DNA from: Micractinium sp. NFX-FRZ
Taxonomy: Eukaryota > Chlorophyta > Trebouxiophyceae > Chlorellales > Chlorellaceae
Length of the DNA stretch: 64,000 nucleotides
Direction of reading: 5' to 3'
Assembly (NCBI GenBank): GCA_029339195.1
Contig: JAPTJF010000042.1
Span: 73,293 to 137,292 of the forward strand
Numbering within the stretch: the stretch's first letter is position 1; each line of letters begins with the position of its first letter. Below, piece by piece: positions 13,701 through 23,300 of the stretch. The notes beneath the pieces were generated by a model that saw nothing but the letters and a program-made list of their open reading frames with translations, was not told the DNA's origin and did no database searches. The translations under genes and the position numbers were made by a program.

Positions 13701-15391
13701 GAAATGGGTAGATTGGTGGGTGGCGGAGCGACATGCGGCTGAGCAGCAGGCACCGCGTGGCGAAGAGGAGGCGGGGTGGGCAACTGCCCGGCTCGCGCAG
13801 TAGGCGGCGTCGTAGGCACAGCAAGAGCAGGGGGTCGGAGCCTGGTGGGTAGCGTGGCACGCTGCAGCCCCCTCCTCCCAAGTGCAGTGCAGGCCGCCAA
13901 CTCACTGGTGGGGCAGGGGGTGATCTTTTCCTTGGAGCAAGTGAAACCCACGGGGCTGCAGGCAGGCAGGCAGGTAGGCAGGCAGGCAGGGAGGGGGGCG
14001 GAGGGAGGGGCGTAATGCATGTGAGCGGGAGGCGGCCGGGGCCCTGGGCAGATGCAACCACCTGGCGGGTAGCACGACCTGCCTGCCATCCCGGGGCCAG
14101 CAGCAGCAGCAGCAGCGGCAGGCGGACAGCGGGTGCCATGCCACAGAGTTGGCCCGGGGGCATGCTCACCACTTGGGGCACTTGAGGCCGTCGTCGGCGT
14201 AGGTGCCCGGGGGGCAGTGCGTGTTGGTGTCCTTGACCCCCGCAATCTCGCCGCCGGTCACCCGCAGCGTCGTGTTGCAGAACTGCGTGGTGCAGACAAT
14301 GGGAGGCCAGGCGGTGGGATGGGGCAATGGTTGACAGGCAGCATGCACGGAAGGGCGCTGGCAGGCGCAACCGCAAACATGCGCACGGTGCAACCCGCCG
14401 GGGGGCGAAGCGGCGCAGTAGCCCCGCTCGCTCCACCCCAAGCCAAGTGTGTGCACAACACACCAAAGGCCTGCCTGACGGCGGGCCCGCCCGGGTAGGC
14501 ATGCACAAAAGGCGCTCAGCCCCCCGCCCCCCTCAGGCATCTGGAGGGCTCACTGCGGGGCTGATGGAGGGCACGCCTGGGATGGTGCGCACAAAGGGCG
14601 TCTCCGCCTCAACTGGGTCCACGGTGGCTGCATAGAGGCTCATCCTCAGGGAGTTGCCGCCTGAGGGGTCAATGTTGAACATGACAGACCTGCAGAGGAG
14701 GTTGTGAGCAGCCACAATGTGAGCGGCGGGCGGGTGAGTGCTGGAGGGTGCGCATTTGTGCATGGCAGGGTGGAAGGGAGGGGGACTTTCATGATTGAGG
14801 CACAACGTTGCTGCAGAGAAGGCGCACACAAGAGGGGGGTCTTTGGGGGTGGCTGGTGAGGGGGGAGGGGTGGGGGGAGAGGAGGGTGTGGTGGGAGAGG
14901 CGGGGCGGGTAGGCGGGAGCGGCCCCAGCACCCGCAGCGCACAGCGCTCCCAGCACACACATGCCAGCACAGCAGCCACCGCAGACATGGCAAACCGACT
15001 CCCGGCACACACAAGGCAACTCAACTCTCAGCACACACACATGACAGCTCAACGGCCAGCTCAGCAGCCAGCTCAGGCAGCCAGCAGCCACGTGACAGCT
15101 GAGGCCAGCTCAGCAGCCAGCTCAGCGGCCCCGCCTCACTTGGTGACCCCGCTGGCGGTGTCCAGCAGCGTGCGGATCTGTGTGGCGCTCTTGTAATAGG
15201 CACGCATCTGGATGGCGCCATAGGGGTGCACCGCCGGGTCGTAGGCGGGGCTGTTGGGGGCGGTGCGCGGGTCGGTGGGGTCGGCGCAGGAGGGGTCGGT
15301 GATGGGGGAGATCTGGATGGAGCAGTCCTGCGGGACGGTCGGGGCACGGCGAGGCAAGGAGGCGATGGAGAGGGCGGTGAGGCGGGCGGGT

Positions 15392-15422
<31 letters not shown>

Positions 15423-18400
15423 CAGAGGAAGGGGTGGGACAGGCGGCAGGGCGCGCACAGCCTGGTTGTCAGGGCGGCAGGCTGGACCTGGTTGCCGGCC
15501 GGTACATGGCCCTGCCCCCCAGGCGGTGAGTAGGCAGCGCTGCTTCGGGGTGGCAACAGCAGCACACCCCCACCCCAGAGCACCGCCGCTCCCTTCCCTG
15601 CATCACTCACCCCGCCAATCTCAAAGGCCAGCTGCAGCACGGGGGCATCGTCCCTCCACGACTGACACTTGGTCCATGTCTTGAACTCGTACCCAATGTC
15701 TGATGTCAGCATGCAGCTGGCCATTTTGGTGACGGACACCACCATGTGGCCTGCAGGGGGAGGCAGGGGTTCATGCTGAACAGGGGTGTGCAATCGGGGC
15801 AGGGACCGGCATGCCCAATGGCAGGTGAGCCTGCTTGCTGCTGGCCGGCTTGGTGGCGGAGAATCGTGTGGCCTTTGAAGGGAAGTTAAGGGGGCGGGGG
15901 ATCCGGGGGAGTCCGGACAGGTTGGAGGAGCACAGGGGGGTAGGGCCGAGGGGGGTGACGGCCCACATGTGGATGCAGCGGAACGTAGTTGAATGCCTTC
16001 ACCCACCGCTGCGCTGGCAGGGCAGGGCACGGGGGGATGGCAAGGCCAGGGCTCACCGGGCGAGGAGGGGGGACCCGAGCAGACGCCGCCGGTGCACTCT
16101 TGCGGCACGCCGTGCACGCAGCGCAGGCACGCTGTGGCGCCGGGGATCCAGGTGTGCGAGTCCTCAGGGCTGCACACACACACACGCAGAGGTGCAGAGC
16201 ACACATATGTGTCAAGGGCCGGCTGCGCTGTACCAGGCAGCAAGGCGGTGCAGCGCGGTGGTTTGCGCCCGCACTCCGGGGTGTGCGAGACCTCAGACTG
16301 GCTTTGGATGTGTGCAGGCACACAGGCCCGCACGCAGGGGTGAGTGCATCACGCAGGTAGGGCGGCGCTGTAGGAGCGTGCACAGGGGCGCTTGGTTGGT
16401 GGAGGGGGGAGCACCGCACTGGTGCCCCTTGACACACACACAGCAACGGCCGATCTGTGTTTACTCGCCGTCCCTCCCAGGCTCTGCCCAGCAGACCTGC
16501 TGGGGCCGCGTGGTGCCGGTGACATGCGCTACGACATATGGTGCAGGCAACAAGGGGTGCACAGTGGGTTGAAGTGCTCACCACTCGGTGCAGGTCGCCG
16601 TCCCCTCCCTGTCGGCGTAGGTGCCCTCAGCGCAGGGGAAGCACTGGGAGCTGCCTGCCGGGGAGAAGGTGCCCGCGGGGCATGGCAAGCAGCTGCCGCC
16701 GACATTGGAGTACTGGCCCGCGGGGCAGGCGGTGCAGCCAAAGCCGGTGCGGCCGTATGTGCCTGGGAGAGGGGGCGCACGCCGGGCGGGGGATGGGGCA
16801 AGGGGTGCGGCGGTCAGCTTGGTGTTCGTGGCAGCATCACCAGGTGTACACCTTCAAGCCCGCCCTGGCTACGGCCTCCAACGCGGCACAGCCACGCCAC
16901 TGGCCGCCCTGCAGGCGGCCGGACGCCACTGCACAGGGCACTGCGCACGACCGCAGCCCACCCATCCCTTTGCGCTCACTTCCCCCACCCATTCCCCTCT
17001 CGCCCCTGCTTGGCAGGGAGACTGCCCACTTTCATCGCAACAGAAGAGCGCAGCCACCACACGCCATGTGGTACCACGCGCATCTAAGCGTGGGCCACCC
17101 TGCTTCCTCCGCCTGCCACCCCGCCCCAGAGCCCACAACAGCGCCTCCCCCCACCTTTCAGGAGACTTCTCACCTGCTTGGCACAGGCCGCACACTTTGA
17201 AGGTGGTTGCCTGCTCCTTGGCCAGGTCTGGGAAGGGCACAATGCTGATCGGGTAGCTGTTGCCGGGGCAGGCGTCAGCTGACTCCTCGGGGGGCAGGCA
17301 CCTAGGGGGGGCAGCACAGGGAGGGACGGGGGGCAGGTGGGGGCCAGAGGCAGGGGGGGACGATGTGGGGGCCTCGTGGAATGAGCCAGCCGCCCAGGCA
17401 CCTGGCCACGGCTTAGTGTCTGGCTCCTAAACCGGACAAGAAGCGAGCCAGCTACATCTTCACCTCGCCTGGCCGCTGGCGTGAGCTAGGGGTGGTGTTC
17501 TTTGTTCGTGTGGCCCACAGAAATGCACAACAAAACCTGCGTTCGCACGCTGCTTGCGTAAGCGCAGCTCACCTGGTCAGGGCGTTGTATGTGGGGTTGT
17601 TGTCGCGCAGCTCGGAGCACTCGGTGATGCGCGTCATGGGGAGGCCCGTGTCCTGCAGGATGTCCTCCTCCACCATCGTGTTCTGCACGCCAACAATGGG
17701 ATGCATGCACGCAAAATAAGAGTGGGGTCATCATCTGGGGGGCGGAGGATGAGGGAGGGGTGTGTGCCTGCCCTGCTGGCATGTCTTTGAACAACATGTC
17801 TGACATGACAGGAGGGCAGCGAGAGGAGGGGCCAGCCCGGGTGCATTGACACGTCGCAGCGCCAACCCGGCGTGCCCCACCGACTGCCACTCTGCCTCCT
17901 CCTTCTGGTGTGCTACCCCCTGCCTGCCCCTCTCATCCCACCCCCTTCCCCTCCCCCTCCATCCCTCCCGCCCGCCCATTCCAGTGCACCTCCTCCATCT
18001 ACTTATCCTCCCATCCCTCCTCCTCTCTTTACGGCATCCCCTCTGTAGCCCACCTCGGTGATGGCGTAGATGAGGCTGAGCGCTCCGGCGCGCTTGAGCA
18101 CGATCCGCCCCTTCTGGATGTCCATGTCGGGCACAGACACCTCCTTGGTGCGCCCCCACGGGTCTTGGCCGTAGATAAAGAAGCGGAAGGCCTTGATGAG
18201 CGCAGTGCGCACGGCCTCCACCTTGTCAGGGTTTGTAGCCGACGCGGCAATGGGGGTGGAGGGCGCCGCCGGGCACTCGGTGTACACCTGCGGCGAGCGG
18301 GCGGGGGCGGGGGGGCGGCGTGTGAGGGCAGACGCAAGGGAGGGAGGGGCCTTGCCAGCTGAGGGGGAGAGACCGTGCAGGAGAGCTCTTTGCCTGACAG

Positions 18401-19520
18401 AGTCAGTAAGCTTCACAAGAAGCAGTGAGCTTCAGAAAAGCAGTCAGCTTAAAAAAGCAAGCACATCAAGCGGGGCCATCCCCAGGGGCACCCACCGGGT
18501 AGGCGGTGGAATGGGTGTCAGCGGCAGACCACAGGCCGTCCACCCAGGAGCCAGCGTTGGCCAGCGGGACGAAGCTGATCTGCAGTTGGGGACGGACAGA
18601 GGAGGCGCCCGGGCAGGGTGAGGGTTGGGCCGGAGGGGGCGCCCCCACCGGCTGGCAGCGGGCGGCGGTGGCGCCGCTGGGCAGGAGGCGGGCGCAATGG
18701 AGGAGCTGGCGCGATGCGATCACACCCATCGTTGCAGTGTCTGCGAGGTGCCTGGCCTGAGCAGGCGGTGCTAGCCGCCTTGCGACAGCCCTCCCGGCCG
18801 CTGTGCAGCCAGCTCGGGCAAGACGGCCCGCACAAGCATGGTGGCTTAATAAACTCGTTCAACGGATACAGCGCATCAGCACACACACCCGCTCAAGCAT
18901 GCTTTGCCCCGGCTGCTAGGGTTCTTGCCCCGCCCGCCGCCGGCGGCAGCATACACCCCGGCAGCCGACCACGCACTGGGCAGCTGTTGGGATGGGCAGA
19001 CATGTGCGTAACCAAACGAATGCATCCATTACTTTGCCACCTTATGAGGTAGGCAGCAGCAGCCACCGCCAAATCCCGCAGAAGAGCGACAGAAAAGAGG
19101 TAGGCAGCAGCACCCACCTCGCAATCGGGCGAAAGCTCCACCCGCACGCTGCTCAGGCACTTTGCCAGAGGGTCTGCAGAGCCCACAGGGGCCACGAGGT
19201 CCAGTTTCATGAAGCCTGCAGGTCGGCGGGGCAAGGCGGCGAAAGTATGATGCTGCTGTAACCTACAGGCCGGGAAGCAGCACACCACAGAGCTCCGCTG
19301 GCCTGCCGGCAGCGGTGGGCTGCACGCGGCACCCGAAACCTACAGGGCGCGGCTACATGGTTTGGCACCACACGCCCGCCGTATAGTGCCCAGCAGCGTC
19401 CGGAATGCAGGGATGGGATGGGTGAGGGCACTCACTTTGAGTGCAGGTGTGCTGGGCGGCGGTGCCAGTGGCCAGAGCCAGCAAGCAGGCCGCCAGGGCG
19501 GCGGCTCGCCAAGGCGTCAT
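7723..19520 (-). CDS. Secreted Cys-rich ephrin-receptor-like (GCC2/GCC3-type) repeat protein, paralogue B, complete
   Basis: 29-exon minus-strand gene, 1120 aa: 19520-19436, 19215-19118, 18579-18496, 18287-18054, 17682-17573, 17301-17174, 16762-16582, 16169-16057, 15750-15611, 15327-15140, 14689-14554, 14282-14170, 13955-13906, 13549-13418, 13232-13124, 12695-12635, 12428-12283, 11890-11775, 11450-11141, 10892-10824, 10568-10497, 10267-10137, 9912-9843, 9642-9546, 9340-9240, 8937-8851, 8574-8509, 8150-8097, 7804-7723. Every junction is phase-consistent. It has a signal peptide (MTPWRAAALAACLLALATG) and the same N-terminal region as paralogue A, then more than a dozen Cys modules (CPAGTYSASRSSACLPC, CPAGTQTLNDGNVECTKC). 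These resemble ephrin-receptor-like GCC2_GCC3 domains. There is no obvious membrane anchor, so it is probably secreted (inference). Ten introns split a Cys codon as TG|C. The last two exons are short and weaker; stop TGA at 7723-7725. Substrate or partner unknown. Confidence 0.85.
15389..15420. repeat. (TG)n microsatellite in intron 9 of paralogue B
   Basis: An uninterrupted run of about 14 TG dinucleotides lies between exons 15611-15750 and 15140-15327. On the coding strand it reads (CA)n. A shorter CA run sits just upstream of the exon beginning at 16169. Both are ordinary slippage repeats. Confidence 0.9.
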
Positions 19521-20368
19521 CGCGGCTACGCCCGGTCTTTTCTGCAATATTCAGGAAGATTAGGAGCGCAGGGGGCGGCCACTTGACGGAAGGCCCGCCC
19601 TGCGATCGTGACATGGGGGCATTGCAGGGTGCTGCTCGGACAAGCCCGCCGCTCTAAAACACTTGAGAGGCTCATGTAAATGGCATGGAGCTCGCCTGAT
19701 GCGCAATGGGCCACCAGTTCAGGTGGGCGGCGGCAGGATCTATACTCCCAATCGATGCGAGGGCGGTGCGAGGGCGGTGCGAGGGCCTTTTGCAGGACGG
19801 CTCGGATGCAAGTGCAAGTAAGTTTGAAAGCAAAGCACTATGTACGCCTGACAGCGCCTGTCTTCAAGTGGGCGGCCTCGAGGACGGAGGGTGCCAGCTC
19901 ACCACTGTGCACGAACTCCACCGCCACCCTTCCGCTGCAGAACGGCCTGCGACACCGCGACCACGCTGCTACAGTAAAGCAGAGGCGGCCGTGGGTGGCG
20001 GGCGCCCGAGCGTTTCGACTGTAAACGGAACGGGAGGGGTGGTGGGCGCCGGTGCCGCCACCTGCCTGCCCGGGAGGACCCTGCCTCCACATTTGGGGTG
20101 AGACGCGCTCTTTTCAACAAATTCGAGTGTAAGGGGCACCAAACAGCGGTTAAGGCTTGCCAAGCAGCGCAAACTGGGGGCACATGCGGCACTGCCGCTG
20201 CTCACGCCGCCACTCACGGCACTGTCCGCTGGTTCCTGCCTATCTGGCCGCTCGTTTCCAGGCCCCTCCGCCAGGCCTCCAATGGCAGCAACCCGCCTGC
20301 CTGCTGCATGCCCGTGGTGCGATTCACAGCCTCCTGCCTGGCTGCTGCTGCCTGCCCGCCTGCTGCCC
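19521..20368. other. Intergenic: promoter side of paralogue B and 3' side of the HisRS gene
   Basis: Both flanking genes are on the minus strand. The stretch should hold the HisRS 3' UTR (just below 20369) and the paralogue B promoter (just above 19520). A short direct repeat GAGGGCGGTGC occurs near 19759-19785. I saw no open frame with family similarity and no RNA gene. Confidence 0.5.
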
Positions 20369-23300
20369 TCACACCAGCTGGTCCAGCGCCACGTCAGACT
20401 CCTCCCTGCTAGCCAGATCCTTCACACGCACGGTGCCCTTGGCCCACTCCTCAGGTGCCACGAGCACGAGCCGCGCTGCAGGGGCAGGGCAGGGGGAGGC
20501 CCAAGGGAAAGGGGCCCATCAGGGAGAGAAGGCAGGCGGCTTGTGGCAGCCTGTGGCGGGCGGTTGGAGCGGAGCCAGCGCAGCTGGAGCAGGTGGAAGG
20601 CGGGCTGTGGGAGGCGCATGTAATCCATGCTGGGAAGGCGCTCGCCAGCTCAGTCAGCTGCTCTGCACCCGTCTCTCCTCGCGTGCATCAAGCTCTCCCT
20701 GTCGCACACCCACCGCCCAAGCACGCGAACCCGCCTCCCGCTTTGACAGCCCAGGCACACACTCAAACACACAATACCAACTATCACCACACACACGCAC
20801 ACATGCACGCATGCAGTGGCACACGCCCCTCCGTCCCCTCTTTCATCCGCCCCCCCGACCGCTTCTCTCACCCGCGTTGCACCGCTCCGCCTGCTTGAAG
20901 GCCCACTTCATCTTCTTGGGCTCCAGCACCAGATCCACACGCCGCCCCGCCGCCCGCAGGCGCGCAGCCACCGAGGTTGCCTCCAGGCGCAGCCCCTCCT
21001 CCTGGGCCATCACCAGATCGTCCACCTCGTGGGGCGGCTGCACCAAGACACCAAGCAAGCAGGAGTGATGTGGGAGATTAGGGAAGGTGCACAAAACAGA
21101 GGAAGCGCGAGCCAGTAAACAGAGGTGGACCTCCAGGCGCAGCCTTTCCTCTTGGTCCATCACCAGGTCGTTTACCTCCTGGGGCATCTGTGGGGAGGGG
21201 CGTGAAGGGAAGGCAAAGGAGGAAGCATGGGTGGGGGAACAGAGGTGGCCTCCAGGCGCAGCCCCTCCTCCTCCTTGGTCATCGGCTTTTACAGGGCAGC
21301 TGGCGGCACAAGAGCATGCAGTGCGCGGTCATGGAAGGGGTGAGCTGAGGTGGCATGAGGCGGGGGTGCAGGAGGGCTGTGCCGCCGCCCTGCATGGACA
21401 GCCCCTGTGCGTGGCACATGCTTCGACACACTCTCCCCCCCCCTCAAAAAACATCCTCTCCCCGCTCCACCCGCCCTCCCTCCAACCTCTCACCCACCTG
21501 GGGCAGCAGCTTCTTGTCCTTCAGCAGCTCCACAATCACGGCATCCCCAAAGCCAAATCCGGCGCACGGCTGGTCCTCCCCACCAAACGTGCCCAGCAGC
21601 CGGTCGTAGCGCCCGCCGCCGCAGATCGCGCGCAGCGTGCCCGCACGGTCAAAGCCCTCGAACACCACGCCTGCAGGACAGAGGGGTTGCGGAGTTGGGA
21701 GAAGGGGAGGAGTGGGTGAGGCCGCAGATGGCGCAAGCACCGCCCGGGCAGGCAAACACCACCACGCCTGCGGAGGGCGCGCAGGCAGACGTGTTGTGTG
21801 TGTGGAGGAGAGCGGTGGCCATGCATCCACCGCCCCCCCACCCTGTGCGCTCCGCCAGCCCATCCCTCTTCCTGCGCATCACCCTCGCACCACCCACCAA
21901 CACCCGCACACCGGCGTACCGACACGCCCCCTCCCCCGCCTCCGTGCCCCCTTCCGCCCCCTCTGCAAACAAGTCACCTGTGTAGTACGCCAGGCCGCGC
22001 ACCACGCTGGCGTCAAACACCAGCCAGTCTGCATACCCATACGCCCCCGCCAGCTCAAACAGGCGCTGCAGGTCGGCCACCGCATCGCACTCAGTGCCCA
22101 GCAGCCCCTCCAGCTCCTCCACGCTGCGCAGGGACAGCGCCTGCAGGCACAGAGGAAGAGCCAGGCAAGCTGGACAAGCCTTAACGGGGTGGTTGGGAAG
22201 GCAGGCCAGCAGCGCTTCGGCGCCTCCATGCTGCGCAGGGACAGGGCCTGCAGGCAAACAGGAGAAACGGATGGCTTTGATTCAGATGATAAAAGCTCGC
22301 TTTGAAGGCAGCCCCGCAGCCCCTCTGCTCCTGCCACACAGCGCAGGGGGGCAGGGCCTGCAGGAAACAAGATGTGAGACAGAGGAAGGGGAGGCGAGGG
22401 GCCTTTGGAGGAGAGGCGGCCAAGCAGCGCCCGCAGCTCCTCCCCGCTGGGGTGACAGGGCGCCAAAGCCGGCTGGACTGCCCTCCCTGCTCTGCCGCTC
22501 CCCTCTTCCTGGTGCCCCGCAAACTGCCAGCGAGGCAGTCAGGCGTCCTTGCCTGCAGGATGCCGTCGATTGCGTCAGCCGCCACCCCCAGCTTGGCCAG
22601 CTCTTCGACCACCTGAGCAGGCAGGGGAAGGAAGAAGGGTGGGTCCGAAAAGAAAGGGGAAGTACAAGGCAGGGAGTGAGCTGGCGGACGGAGACGCAGC
22701 TGTGGGAGGCAACAAGCGGAGCAGGGGGAAGGTTAAACAGCCACACCTCCTGCCCCCACCGCCTCTCTGCCACATGGCCCCCTGCTTGTCCCCACACCCG
22801 CAACCCCGCACAATGCGCGTTTTTAATCGGCACCAGCACACTTGCCCGTTCACCTTCTCCCGCGGCAGCTTCTCCATTTTGTCCACCACCACGCACACGG
22901 GGCCAAAGTCCTGGGGCGGCACGCCGTACCGCGCCAGTACCGCCTGCAGCACCTTGCGGCTGCTGACCTTGAGGCCCACGTCGGCAGAGGTGAGGCCCAG
23001 GCGGGTGAAGAAGGTGGCAATGGCAGACAGCAGCTCGGCCTCGGCCTCCACGCCTGCGGGGGGTGGAGGGTGGGGAGGGGAGGGGAGGGGAGGGGAGACA
23101 GGTGTGAGTGCAAGGCCCAGGCGGCAGAAGAAGGTGGCGATGGCAGGCAAGAGCTCTGCTACGGCTGTCGATTGTGCAGGGAATGCAGAGGGCAGGAGGG
23201 CCGGGCAGGTGGAGGGAGGGGCACTCTTCAAGAGGGACAGCGGGAAGCGTCGCCCCACAGACTGGTGCGCCTGTCCTCCACCGACCACTGCACCCCCCTA

